Below the pieces are notes generated by a model. That model was given only the letters and a program-made list of their open reading frames with translations, searched no databases and was not told the origin of the DNA. From positions 310,001 through 374,000 of the forward strand of contig BSBK01000965.1 in NCBI GenBank assembly GCA_027943335.1: a stretch of 64,000 nt of DNA, written 5' to 3'. Below are positions 36,380 to 48,683 of this stretch, one piece after another (positions within the stretch are counted from its first letter, which is position 1; each line of letters opens with the position of its first letter). The position numbers and the translations under genes were made by a program. Source of the DNA: Chamaecyparis obtusa. Taxonomy: Eukaryota > Streptophyta > Pinopsida > Cupressales > Cupressaceae.

Positions 36380-39300
36380 ATAAGGATCCACTGTCTAGGC
36401 TTCACCCAATGCACCTAGAGCATCCATTATGTCAAAACTTAAAATAGGACTTCCTCCTTTGTTCTAACTCCATAGAACATCTTAGCATGGTCCATATGCC
36501 ATGTTTCACCAACCCACCAAGTCTGGTCAACAGTTCTTGATGCAAAGACTAGGGATGGATTTGTGTTCTTCATAGAAAAATGTGTGTTCATACCTTTGTT
36601 GTGTAACATTACTCTTGTTTATCCTTCACTCAAGGATCATTCCAAGGCCCATACCACTTACCATAGACCTATCAAAGTTCATTTTAATCCTCCTTTACCA
36701 TCCTAGACTCCACATGATGAAATCCTTCTTTCATACCTTTCACATCCAAGTTTTCAATCAGCATTCCAACCCCATGGTTGTACCCAACAAGGCAATCTAT
36801 TAGCCTCAAAACCCTTACAAGGATTTCTCAATCTTCCTAAGGTTCTCAAGACCTTACAAATAACTTATCTACTTCACCCAAACTCTCAACTTGCATTGGT
36901 TGGCTCCAAACTATCAAACTATCATTCTAGGACTGCTCCTAGTAGCCTTCACCAGTCATAAAATGGATTTTTTCTCCACATCTTCCCAAAATAATTCAAA
37001 AACAAATCAATTATTTGGATACCCTTTTTGAATTTTTAAAACATATCCCAAATGCAACCCAACTTGTTTTGAGACAAACTACTTTAAAATTGTTGATTCT
37101 ATTTTGCTAGAGAGGCCTAATTCACCCATTTAACAAAGAAACCCTATCATGGTTAATCTCCTAGACCTTTACCTCTTCAAAATTCCTATGAAATAATTAG
37201 AAGAATATTCCATCAATTTGACTCTATGACACTTCAAGATATGAAAGCCCCAAATTGGTCTTAAAAACTCCTATAAACTAGGGCTCTCTCAATGTATGAC
37301 CTCCCAACACCTTACCAACCAAATGAAAGTTGTTCCACCATTCTTATACCATCCTTAAATGGATTCAATCATAAAATGACAACCTCCAAGGGATAGATTC
37401 TCCGCTACTATACCTATGGCTTCATTTCAATGACCCTTGGTCACTCCTCAACCCCAACATCTCCTCCAATCAATGATCATCTGAAACTCCTTCTCATTTA
37501 GGCATTAAATTTTTTATAATGCTATAATAAAATTATTGGATCCATCCCCAAGTGACAGTAATTAAAAAAAAGGGATGGATCATTCCATTTACATCTTAAA
37601 ACAAGACAATTCCCAACACTATTTTAGATCAGTCAAAAGGAAATGAACCAAATCAATGAAACAACTATAAAAATGATTCAAAAGAGGTGTTTACAATGTA
37701 TCTCAACCATTCAAAAGTATGGATTTCAATGATACATCTGAAAACTATGAGAAATTGTAAGAAATCTGAATTTTATTGCTAAAAAAAGACACAGTCCGTA
37801 CAACTCTTGCCTCCAGTTCGTACCATCTAAAATATCAGACCTCCAAGCACTTAAATAAGGTCCTATAAAACTCCTCAAAAAATCCAAATTATTTGGAACT
37901 CATAACAACAAAAACTAAACTTATTTTATGCTTTTCCCTCCTTCGGTAACTAGCTGTTACTTTTTAAATTTTTGAATTTTAAAACTTATTAAATATAACT
38001 CCCAAGACTCTATAAATTTGGATTTTGTTTCTTCATGATCCAAATAACATTTTAAAACCTCTAAAATCCCTCTAAGACCTATTCCTATCCTCTATGTCTA
38101 TTATGCCATCTTTTGGCAATTACATAAATATGTGCACCAAGTGCATTATTACAATTTTTCCATCCTTCATGGATCAAATCATTACATAAAATGGCTTAAT
38201 AGCCATGTTACAACATTGAAAATACCTTATAGGTCTTGTATCTTCTTCAAACTAATTAGTCACCCAAGTGACCCTCCTGCCTTCATTTGGGTGCCCTGCA
38301 CCAGTTCTTCCATATAAACCACACCATTAGCCCTTTAGGTTTGTAGCCTTCACCAGTCACAAAATTGCCTCTCTCTCCAAATATTCTATAAAAACTCTAG
38401 AAAATAATTAGTGTTTCACATACCCTTTTGGGTTCCCTAAATCCTCCCCAAGTCTCAGGGTAGACTCTTTTAGACCATATACTAGATCCAATACCCTAGT
38501 TGCACCTACCAACTAGGCCTAATTCCATCCACATTACAAAGAAAATCATAAAGATATTCACTCCCCTACCTCCCAACCAAGAAAAAGTCTTTGCTAAGGC
38601 CTAAAAACAAAATATTTTCAAATTTTTAAGGTCCCAACACCTACTGAATCTTCTAGCCACCAAACCCTTGTTCCTAGGGTCACACAACTAGGGTCTGTTC
38701 AAAAAGAAGTTTACAATCTCTTCCAGATCAGTCTAGTTGATCTAACATATCAAAATTTATCCCCACATCAACCATCTACCATAAAATATATCCACTCTTT
38801 AGGGTATTCATCCACCATAATGACTAGTGTAAGACATCACACTTGCTCACATAACAATCTCCTTCATTCAGTGATCTTCAAACAACATAAAATTACATCC
38901 CTACATGAACAAACTAAAAAACAAGGATATAATACATTTTTTCACTCTCCCACCAGTTACAGTGGCCACAGGGGTGGGAGAGTCACTTCATTGTGGTTAC
39001 TTCAACTTCTAAATGCTGACTGTACCCTTCTAAACTAGTCACAGTCCAAAAAAAAACTAGTCAATTACTTTGCCTTAAGAACAATAAGAATATTGAAACT
39101 AATGCATGTAATATGTAAATGAAAATGAAATCAATGTATTTACATCACTATCCAATCAAGATCACACTTCCATAAGCATTTGAAATCACTGTTATAGTGA
39201 CTGTACCCATGGGACAATGTAACAATATGTAGAGAATATTTGTTTTGTTGATTAAAAACCATTACAATGCTCTTTCCTTATACGCCCAACTCCACATCAT

Positions 39301-39755
39301 ATCTCCAAACTCATGGATCCACCATGAAATAGACCCAAAATCCAAAAAAAACCAACAACAACCATATAACTAACTCTAAACTATCTACTAACAGTCTCAA
39401 ACCGACTGACATAACAAAATATGATTAAAGTGGATGTTGTCAAGTTGACAACCAATGTTGTAAACTCAAAAAAATAATTCTAAAGCCCCCTCTAATGAAT
39501 TTTAAAGGTTTAGAAACAACCTTTCTAACCCACACTAACTCTGCACATGAGCCTTATAGGCTTTAATTGCATTAAAATACAATTTTTACATCTTTGGCAT
39601 CCTTTTACATCTTTTGCATCTTTTTAGTGCAACTATATTTTTTAATGGCATTAATGGCCATATCAAAACCTAGATGACCATAGAGGTCCTTATCCCTTAC
39701 ATTCATTCTTGGATCAACCAAGTGACCCCAAGGTTACATCCTTAACCCCTATTCC
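36380..39755 (-). repeat. Unclassified non-coding repeat, copy A (about two tandem units, inverted)
   Basis: Read on the minus strand, 39755 to about 38280 matches the start-to-middle of copy B (40883-42645), including ggtcacttggttgatccaag, cattaatgccattaaaa and a cattgtaatggtttttaatcaa poly(A)-like block followed by cccatgggtacagtcac. The part from about 38340 down to 36380 matches the ends of copies B and C, including ggtgcattgggagaag-type sequence. Family words such as gtagccttcaccagtca recur at 36939 and 38345. No protein is encoded. Confidence 0.65.
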
Positions 39756-39893
39756 ATTCAACTCCTATTACATCAATTCAACACTATCATGCCTTTATAA
39801 ATTTAGGCTTATTACATTCCATTACATCAAAACAAAAAATTGACTTCAAGGAAAATTTCATTCAATATATTGATCCTTTAGATCATTCAGTCT

Positions 39894-40290
39894 TCATGAG
39901 CCAACCAAGTGACTCCTTTGCATGTCTTTATTAGGGTGCCCTACACCATACTCCCAAGGATCAAATAAATCCAAGTTCCTTGGATTGATGAGCTTCTTTC
40001 TTTTCCTCCAGTCTCTATCCACTACTTGTTGAGGACCTACAACACAATTGTATCTTCTATTCATTGACATCATGTACCTGCAAACAAAGACCATGTGCCA
40101 AGCACTAACTTTGTCACCCATATGTTAGAAATAAAAATAATCCAATCTTTCTTATTCACCAAAACATATGTTTGGTACTCCACTCCATCCATTAGCTTCA
40201 ACACTTCATCCTCCCGCTCGCACGAGCTCCAAGATTTGACCTCGTAAAGATCACCAATTTCATGCTGAGTGCACCTTGAGGGATGCTTTG
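39894..40290 (-). pseudogene. Fragment of an unrecognised protein
   Basis: An open minus-strand segment (39894-40121; AWHMVFVCRYMMSMNRRYNC then RDWRKRKKLINPRNLDLFDP) is preceded, after a one- or two-base shift near 40125, by another 55 codons including HEIGDLYEVKSWSSCERED and YQTYVLVNKKDWIIF. Together they look like about 130 residues of a real protein. I cannot name it; it could be a retroelement accessory frame, since it lies between repeat copies A and B. Its upstream part overlaps a tandem duplication. Confidence 0.3.
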
Positions 40291-40885
40291 ACTCAGAGTG
40301 GTTAGCAATTTTCTAGAAAATATGTGTTCCAAATGAGGTTTCCAGTAGCATTTATCTGTCCATTCAAAGCTATTGGAATAGACAATTCGATGCTATGACT
40401 GATGGTTTGAAAGATACACAATGTTGCTAATTTCAACTGAGGAACACTACAAGTTTTGACATCAACCGAGAATGTGTTGCCAAATATAAATACAATTGAA
40501 TCTCTAAAAATAGAGATGGTTTATTGTAGGCCTCAGAAACATGGTCTTGTAGCAACTGACGATTTGATGCTACCTTGTACGAGCTCTGAGATATGACCCT
40601 TTAAAGATTTCTGATTTCATGCTGAAGGGACCTTGAGGGACACTTCAGGCTAGAGTGGTTAGCAACATTTGAGTGACTCTGTGTGCCAAATGAGGTTGAT
40701 AGTAGTGTTTACCTGACCATTTAGAGCTATTGGAATAGATGATTTGATGCTATGAATGATGGTTTGAAAGATATGCAATGTTGCTCATTTCAATTGAGGA
40801 ACACTATGAGTTTTGACATCAACTGAGAATGTGGTGCCAAATATAAATGAACTTGAATCTCTGAAAACTGAGATAGGTTATTGTT
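40213..40885. repeat. Tandem duplication, about 330-350 bp unit
   Basis: 40213-40540 and 40572-40885 share acgagctc, atttcatgctga, ccttgaggga, agagtggttagcaa, ccaaatgaggtt, gctattggaatag, atgatggtttgaaagata, aggaacacta and ttttgacatcaac blocks in the same order, with moderate divergence. Confidence 0.8.
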
Positions 40886-42645
40886 GTAGGAGCACCAAGG
40901 TCAACTCCAGAGTAATGGAAGTACACCAGGGTCATTTTTGATCCTTGGGTGATGGGACAAGACCATTTAAGGTCATTTGATATTGTAATGAACCATGATT
41001 GGTCATTTTATGTTGTTTTGATCATATTTTGTAATGATTTTGATCATTTGGTGATATGGTCACAAAAGATGTAATGTAAGCCATTGAATGACATAGGGGT
41101 TTAAGGATGTAATCTTGGGGTCACTTGGTTGATCCAAGGACATATGTAAAGGTAAAGGACATAGAAGGATACCTATGTTTGTTAGATGGCCATTAATGCC
41201 ATTAAAATATGTAAATGCACTCAAAAGTGCAAAGATACCAAAAGAAGATGTGAAATTGCAGTCATGCAATTATGGCCTAGAAGGGTCATCTAGGGGTTAG
41301 AATGTTAGTATGGATTGAAAGGGTTGTTCTAAACCTTTAGAAAAGTCTTAAGAGGGGTTTTAGACTCATGTTTTCGATTTGACAACAAATATTAGTCATG
41401 CTTTGTTAAGACAATCGGTTTTAGACTGTTTGGGGATAGTTTTTTGTGTAGTTAAATAGTTATAGTCATTTTTTTGGGTGTTTGAGTCTATTTTAAGATT
41501 GATCCACATGAGTGGAAGAGGAGAAGTGGAGCTGGGCATGGAATGAAGGAGCATTGTAATAGTTTTCAATCAATAAATAATAATATTATTTGCATACTGT
41601 AACACTGCCCCATGGTACAATCTAAGACTAGTGAATTAAAATATTTGCATAAAACATGATTTGGATTGGTCTATGATGTAAGGAAACTTCCTTGGTTATT
41701 ATTTATCTTTCCATACATTCATTTTAGTGTTTTTACTATATTTGAGATAGAGGAAATTACTGGTGTTCTTGACAGTGATTGGATTTGGGGTCACAGTTAG
41801 TGATTGGGATTGAGGTCTCCTTATGAGGATTGACTCTCCCACCCCCTATGATCACTATGATTGGTGGGAGAGGTTTGAATGTGTATTATATCCTTGTAAT
41901 ATAATGGTTGGTGCAGGGATACGATGGATTGTGCTAGAGAGATCACTGAATGAAGGAGTTTGCTATGTGAGGAGTGCCCTATTTTGGCACCAGTCATTTT
42001 GGTGAGTGTAAATCCTTAAGAGTGGATGTTTTTATGGTGGATTATGGATTTTAAGATCCATACTAATGTGTTTGATCAATTGGTTTGATCTGGAAGAAGT
42101 TGTAAGGTTCCATTTGAGTAGATCCTAGTTGTGTGACCCTAGAAATAAGGGTTTGGTGGCTAGAAGAATGGGTAGGTGTTGAGACCTTAAAAACTTGAAA
42201 ATATTTTGTTTTTAAACCTTATGAAATATTTTTTCTTGGTTGGGAGGTTGGGGAGTGAATATTTCTATGTGTTTCTTTGTAATGGGGATGGAATTAGGCC
42301 TATTTGGTGACTGCTAGGGTATTGGATCTACTAGATGGTCCAAAGGAGTCTATCTCAGGGTTTCGGTAGGATTTATAGAACCCAAAAGGGTATCTAAAAC
42401 AATCAATATTTCCTTTATTTGTTTGGGAGGATTGGGAGAAAAAGGCTGATTTGTGACTAGTGAGGGCTACTAGCCTAGAAGGCTAATGGAGTGGATTGGG
42501 TTAAAGATCACTTGACCATACTTGGAGGGATAGTGGAACATGGAATATGGACCATGTTAAGGTGTTATAAGAAGTTAGAACTAGGGTGGAAGACTTGTTG
42601 GAAGATCTGACATATTGGAGGCTCTAGGTGCATTGGGAGAAGGCC
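40883..42645 (+). repeat. Unclassified non-coding repeat, copy B
   Basis: Most complete plus-strand copy of the family. It has ggtcattt words near 40950-41010, ggtcacttggttgatccaag, a caatcaataaataataa block followed by ccccatggtacaatc, gaggattgactctcc, gggtatctaaaacaatcaa, and an end with ggtgcattgggagaaggcctag. It has LTR-like features, but no tRNA-matching primer site was confirmed. Confidence 0.65.
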
Positions 42646-42659
42646 TAGATTGTGATCAT

Positions 42660-43765
42660 TGGTTAATGGGATCACCAATAATGTCATGTAAGCCATTAAA
42701 TGGAATGAGGGCTAAAGATGTAACCTTGGGGTCACTTGAGTGATCCAAGGAATTATGTGAAGGCTAATAACCTATAAGGTTTGTGACTGTTATTAGATAG
42801 TTTTAGAGTTACTTATATGGTTGCTATCGGTTTGTTTTGGAGTTTGAGCCTATTTCATGGTGGATCGATGAGTTTGGAGATAGGTATGTGGAGTTTGTTT
42901 TTGTAAAGAACCATTTTTCAAATGATTTTCATTGAATAAACAAATATTCTCTGCAAATTGTGTACTGTCCCATGGGTACAGTCAACCTTATCAGTGTTTT
43001 CAAAAGTGTTTTGGTGATGTGTAAGGATTGGATCATGATATGAGGACATTTTCTTGGTTTTTATTTACCTTTCCATGCAATTGTTTTAGTAATTTTATTT
43101 TTTAATAAGGTAGATTAATTAACTAGTGTTCTTGATAGAGACTGGGTTTTGTGCAGGCCCTAGATAAATGACCCTAGAAGTAAGGGTTTGGCAGCTAGAA
43201 GAATGGGTAGGGGTTGAGACCTTAAAAACTTGAGAATATTTTGTTTTGAAACCTTAAAAAAGATTTTTTCATTCTTTGGGGTCAAGGGAGTAAGTACATT
43301 TATAATTTTTTTTTGTAAATGAGGGTGAATTAAGCAATTACACCTAGTTTGGGGTTGCTAGGTTATTGGATCTTGTATATGGTCCAAAAGAGTGTACTCC
43401 AAGACTTGGGGAGGATTTTGAGAACCCAAAAGGGTATCTAAAACAATCAATATTTTTATGACTTGTTTGGGAAGTTTGAGATAAAAAGGCCAATTCGTGA
43501 TTGGTGAAGGGTATTAGCCTAAAGGGTTGGTGGAGTGGACTGTGTTGGAGAACACTTAACTAGACTTGGTGGGTAGGTGAAACATGGTACATTGACCATG
43601 GTAAGGCATTCTAAGGTGTTGGAACAAGGCTGGAAGTCTTTCTTGGGGATTTGATAACTTGGAGGCTTTAGGTGCATTGGGAGAAGCCTAGATAGTGCAT
43701 CCTTGAATTGAGTTGGTTCCTTAAGGGTCTTCCATGGCCTTCTGAGTATTATGTGTCTACAAGTC
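42660..43765 (+). repeat. Unclassified non-coding repeat, copy C (internally deleted)
   Basis: Starts again with ggtcacttgagtgatccaag, has a cattgaataaacaaatattc block then cccatgggtacagtc, jumps to gggtatctaaaacaatcaa and ends ggtgcattgggagaagcctagatag. It is shorter than copy B, with part of the front and middle missing, and directly follows copy B. Confidence 0.65.
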
Positions 43766-44051
43766 ATTAAAATAAAATCATAAAGTTTTTTTTATTAATA
43801 ATGAGAAATATTTTTACAACTCAGCTCATTAGGAGCATCGGGAGGAAAGAGCTGAGCAAAGAAAACCTTTGGTATTGCCCCAAAAAATAGAAGAGAAAGG
43901 TTATCATTAAATCTTACAAACTTCTTGTTATATATACGGGGTAATGTATGAGAAATTTATATTCCACCCAATTTATAGTGCTATATAAATATACATGTTA
44001 TATGCACATGTATTTAAATAGATTTGACATTACAATATTTTGTATCTCCAT
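43766..44051. other. 3' flank of the DDE-like gene
   Basis: Non-coding. It holds an 8-bp inverted repeat ctcagctc ... gagctgag near 43822-43858. Confidence 0.4.
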
Positions 44052-46639
44052 TTAGTCCAATGAACCAATTGGATCTTCCCTACCCTTGATTGTCTTAAGT
44101 ATTGCCTCGTGGTCTGACTTGTGAACCTTACAAAGAGTTTTATTATGTGGTATTCCCCCATATCTGATCAAGTGGACATTTGATGCAACAACAAAGTTTG
44201 AATAATGAAGAATCTTTCTATGTGTCTCCCAATCCTTGAACAACCACAACCTAGGGTTCTTCAGAGCATACTGCCTAAGCCATGTACTAGTTACAACCAC
44301 TACTCCTATATGGTATTCTAATTCTTCACCATTGATAATCGAGTGATCCAATTTCTTTTTTGCCTCAACACAATGACAAAAATAATAATCTATCGCTTCT
44401 TCATTGTCTTTAGGTGCAATAACAATAAAAACATGGCCTGTAATGATATAAACATAATAAGGACATTAGTATATTGAATATTTATGATAAAGTACTAAAT
44501 TTGATATTATTTGTATGTGGAAAATTTATCTAGTTGTACTAAATCAGATAAGTGATCTAAGTCAATGAATGATTCCATTTATGTAAGTTGTAGTGATTCA
44601 TGGGGATGATAGGAGGCAAGTAGGCTTAAAATACGTGTATACCATTCATCAACCCATTCCTTTGACTCGCACCCATCCCAATCTTCACCTACACATGATG
44701 AAAAAAAGAATGAAATATGTCATGTGTGGATACTCCATGAAACTATATTGCAACTTCTGAAAGAGTGTAGCTCACTCAATCCTGTCAATGTACAACAATC
44801 CTCATATGGCGCAATGTTAGTTTCATCCATCAATCAAAAAAATATATGAACCATAGACTCACCTTCATTACCTGGACCCATTATAGCATTACACCACTAG
44901 ATAATACATCTTTCATCTAACAATATTTCTTTCTCTTTGTACTTTAATTATTCACATGCTAAAGCTCATTTAATACATGCACCTGCACCATCATGCTCTT
45001 CCTTTCCATGACTGGCCTCTATGAAATTCTACATATATTGAATTCTAGTAATCTTTGGCATCTTGCACAGCCAATAAAACATCCAAGAATAATTGAATTG
45101 TGATGAACAATTATCTGACCATATGATATGTCGATGATATGATATGCCCCTGTTAGCCAAATCAACATAAAATAGTTGAAAGCAAGTGTATACAAACTCT
45201 GTATAATGTGAGAGATCATCACTGATATAAAAATGATACTCCCTCAATATCTTCCTATTCTCCTCTAGACTGTTAGGTGAATGGATAAATGCTATACGAA
45301 CAAATATAGAAACCTATTGAGAGCTATAATACTTTGCTTGCACCACATTTTGTGGTTGTAGTGTGTAGTTCTCTGCAAAGTCCACAACTAAAATAATGGT
45401 ATCAAGTGGGAATGTGTCCTTGTACAACTTAAACTGCATATCCAACCATCATGCTCTATGTGTATGCCTTGCATACTCATAAATAATTTTTTAATGAAAA
45501 ATGTTTATGAACTGATACACTAGAATTTTTTTAGTTACTAAATCACATCATTTAGCCTCTTTTCCATCTTTTATATTGTATGTCACGGTCTTATATTTTC
45601 CAAATTCCACTATTTCATTATCGATTGCATGCGTACCCTCCATATATTGACAAATTGGAAAATGTTGCAAACCTTAACAATCTATGCATGTACCATTCAA
45701 GCATGAGAGCTTGTAAAATTGTTGACCATCCACTCTTTCACATAAAATGGTATATATTAATTCCCTTGAAGATCTAGGTGGGATATTTATGTTACAATCC
45801 TGCAAAACATTGTTAAAGTGCAAATCTACACATATATTCTTATAAACATCAAAATGGTTATAAAATTCAATATTTTCCCTACAACAACAAGTTGTGCATG
45901 TGTGATTTATCTTCACATAAAAAGGTTTACCCATTTCAAAATATCTTTGACTAATTTTAATTTGAGGATACATATGTATAAATTTTGCAAAGAATTGTGT
46001 CTAAGTTGAATCCAAAAAATGTTTTGGATGTGGAACACAAATTCAATTACCAATCCTCCTTACAACATCTCTTTGATTAGGAGATACCCGTGTGTTATTC
46101 TTCTAAAATTCTTCAATCAAGGATTTCAAAGCTTCAACAATTGCTTTATCTTTTTGTGGTAGTCTACCAAAAAATTCCCATAACTCATTGCTATTTGGAT
46201 CTTCCACTCTTTGACACCTTTGCAAGTCTCTCATTAGAGACGTTCTACTTATTTTCAATGTTTTTCTTGTCTTTCTAATTAGTGAAGATTTCATCATTTG
46301 AGTGCTTACTATTGTTGATGTAAGTACACGTTGTGTGACATTACTATCTTTCGTGCATGATGTAGAACCCACACTCTGATATGCAGTCATTAGATTCTTT
46401 ATAATAGGTTTTTCACTTGACTCAGATTTCTCATCATTTCAACAACTAGTTGACATCTTCCTATCACATTTAAATTCTCAAAAAATGATTTCCAAATATG
46501 ATTAGCATTTCTTTGACAAGTACACTTGGGAATCTTGTCAGGCATTGTTTGAAAAATGTTAGTATCAATATCAGTCAAATATTTTGGCTTTCTATAAATA
46601 GTTCTAGGAGCATCAAAAACATTATGTGTGAATTGTGTA

Positions 46640-46885
46640 CCATCTTGAGTTCTTTCAACATGACATGATGTTGTGCCTACACCTTGGGATGTAGATAATG
46701 GTGTTCCTTCAACATGATACAATTGTGTGCCTCCACTTTGGGATGTAGACAATGGTGTTCCTTTAACATGATACAAGGGGGTGCATACACCTTGGGATGT
46801 AGATAATGGTGTGCCTTCAACATGATACAAGGGTGTGCCCACACCTTCAAAAGTAGACAATGGTGTGCCTTCAACATGATACAAT
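46640..46885 (-). repeat. 54-bp (18-residue) tandem repeat inside the DDE-like gene
   Basis: At least four in-frame units of the form HVEGTPLSTSQGVGTPLY, differing by a few residues each. The array begins at the TRIM insertion (46886) and, with the TRIM removed, would continue into GGTPL on the other side. Confidence 0.85.
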
Positions 46886-47228
46886 TGTTACAAGTAGAGG
46901 TTAATGTTACACCAAAAGATCGACATGTTAATTCTTGATACAACCACTAAACTTATAGAAGACACAAGAGGAGGTTAAGCCATGCCACAAACCCTATGAA
47001 GGATGCTAGCCCATTACCAATAATCTCCCTCCTAGTGTCACTCACCATGGCCTACATGGATTCAAACCTGTGACCAAGCTTTGATACCACTTTTTACAAG
47101 TAGTGGTTGTCATTGCACTAAAATATCGACCTGTTAATACTTGATACAACCACTAGACTTATAGAAGATACAGGAGGCGGTTAAGCCATGTCATGAACCT
47201 TGTGAGGGATGCTGGCCCACTACCAACA
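46886..47228 (-). mobile_element. TRIM (miniature LTR retrotransposon)
   Basis: 343 bp with two direct terminal repeats of 137 bp (46886-47022 and 47092-47228), a 69-bp core, and a 5-bp target-site duplication ACAAT (46881-46885 and 47229-47233). On the minus strand the first repeat starts TGTTGG, and TGGTATCAAAGC lies two bases past its end, a near-match to the tRNA-Met primer site. A purine run (aggagggaga, 47024-47033 complement) precedes the second repeat. There is no coding capacity, so it would need proteins from another element. The repeats differ by about 25 of 137 bases by eye, so it is old. It interrupts the repeat-coding part of the DDE-like gene, in register with its frame. Confidence 0.9.
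47078..47089 (-). other. TRIM primer binding site
   Basis: TGGTATCAAAGC on the minus strand, one base off the canonical TGGTATCAGAGC complement of the initiator tRNA-Met 3' end. Confidence 0.8.
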
Positions 47229-47604
47229 ACAATGGTGTGCCTCCAACATTGGATGATGATGTCTCTTCAACTTGAGAACTCATAGATGATGTGCCAACAT
47301 CTTCAGAATTTAATTGTCTTATTGCACACAAGTTTCTCATTCGTTATCTTTTTGTTTCCAATTCTAATTCTCCCTTACTTTGTATTAATGTTTCATTTTC
47401 CTCATTTAAAGAAAAATCTTCTTCTATGGTATGCAATTTTCTATGCTCAAGAAGTTTTCTCATTATTTCCCTTTTCTTCTCTTTGTCTGTTTCATTCTCT
47501 TCTAGTGTTAAAGTCTTTTCTTGTTTCCTCAGCATGATGATGATTTCTACATATAAATTGATTACAATTTTAAAAATATAATATAAATATATTACATAAG
47601 TCAA

Positions 47605-48078
47605 ATTATAATATAAATCTCTTACAATATGATAAATTATAATATAAATTTATTACAGTTATATCAAATTATGTATTGAACAAGTCTATATCATACACAT
47701 TATAAACCAAAAGACTCTTTATTCACATTTCACATGTAAAAAATTAAAAAACTTACCTCAATTGATAAATTTCAGTGAAGAATGAATTACTTTCACAATT
47801 TGATGTTGATTTTTAAACAAAAAGGTGGTGCAAATTGATAGAATATGCTTCTTTGTCACCTTCAACACCATGAAAAGTGAATATTTGGTGGATAAAATGT
47901 AGAAATCAGATAGTTTATAGAAAAAGTGGGCCTCTTTCATGAGATCTCTAACAGATAAGACCATTTATTTTAGTCTTTCATAGTGCATGTGCCCTATGCA
48001 AAAACTAGAAAATTTTAATGCATAGTCTTTCATAGTGCAAGCGCGCTATGAAAGACTGCAAGAAACACAAAAGTGGTG

Positions 48079-48127
<49 letters not shown>

Positions 48128-48683
48128 GAGAGTCTTTTCACCCTCTCTCTCTCTCTCCCCCTATCCTTCTCACCCTCCCTCTCCCCCTATCCTTCTCACC
48201 TTCTCACTCTCTCTCTTCCTCTCTTAGCCCCCACCACCTTCTTACTCTTTCTCTCTCTCACTATTCAAATTTATGACTTTAATAGGGCACATGCGCTATA
48301 GTGCGCACGCCCTATGCAAGTCATAGATTTGAATAGCGCACATGCACTATAGCGCGCATGCACTTTGTAAGACATTGGAATCCACCAAGCCTAAGGCTTA
48401 GATTTTCCTTGGAGATCCAACCCAAAGGCTTGAAGGATTCACATAGGCCCGAGACGTGTTTTCCAGCAGACATACAAAAAATGACATCTTTTTTTGTGTG
48501 TTCCCTGTCAAGTTTACTCATGGTTCAATAATGTTAAAATAAGATGATGTAATATTGTAGATCTCTCTGTTAGCTATCTAACCATATAATTTATTTTGAA
48601 TTGTGATTATGTTAAGCTTTTCATCTCTAATTTCTTTTGTATGTATGTCCATTTTTTGTCAAAAATCAATGTGTAGTATTTTG
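47605..48683. repeat. Non-coding flank with palindromic words, (CA)n and CT-rich block
   Basis: Upstream of the DDE-like gene. agtctttcatagtgca occurs at 47972 and 48024. The second copy forms a perfect 12-bp hairpin (48024-48035 with 48046-48057). A (CA)n tract spans about 48081-48125, then CT-rich DNA to about 48260. At 48283-48365 two units of the type (g/c)gcacatgc(g/a)ctata(g) followed by gcgc(a/g)(c/t)gc occur. From 48371 to 48683 I see nothing else. Confidence 0.7.
48679..48683. repeat. Left target-site duplication of the copia element
   Basis: TTTTG, repeated at 56412-56416. Confidence 0.85.

Larger units (their letters stand above)
44052..47604 (-). pseudogene. DDE-transposase-like gene relic
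   Basis: Minus-strand frame 47604 to about 46399, then a one-base shift, then one frame from 46390 to about 44530, and a separate last exon 44052-44437 after a ttacag acceptor. Order: Glu/Lys-rich coil (from MLRKQEKTLTLEENETDKE), an 18-residue repeat array, SPNQRDVVRRIGN ... HPKHFL, QRYFEMGKPFYVKINHTCTT then CCCRENIEFYNHFD, a second Cys pair, then ILVVDFAENYTLQPQNVVQA, WSDNCSSQF and FIEASHGKEEHDGAGACIK. The Asp of VVDF, the Asp of WSDN and the Glu of GKEEHD are spaced about 89 and 38 residues apart, as in an RNase H-fold DDE triad. The C-terminal exon has GVVVVTSTWLRQYALKNPRL. About ten stops interrupt the core, so it is dead. I recall similar uncharacterised proteins in mosses and conifers but cannot name the family. 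Confidence 0.65.

Noticed and set aside
36582..39038. Several 60-75 codon plus-strand frames
   Set aside because: They lie within the non-coding repeat copy A, differ between copies, and match nothing.
47041..47095. SINE or tRNA-like gene suggested by ggtttgaatcc on the minus strand
   Set aside because: No A-box or cloverleaf at proper distance; the segment is explained as the core and primer site of the TRIM element.
48073..48276. Thr-His repeat frame
   Set aside because: Translation of the (CA)n and CT-rich tracts.
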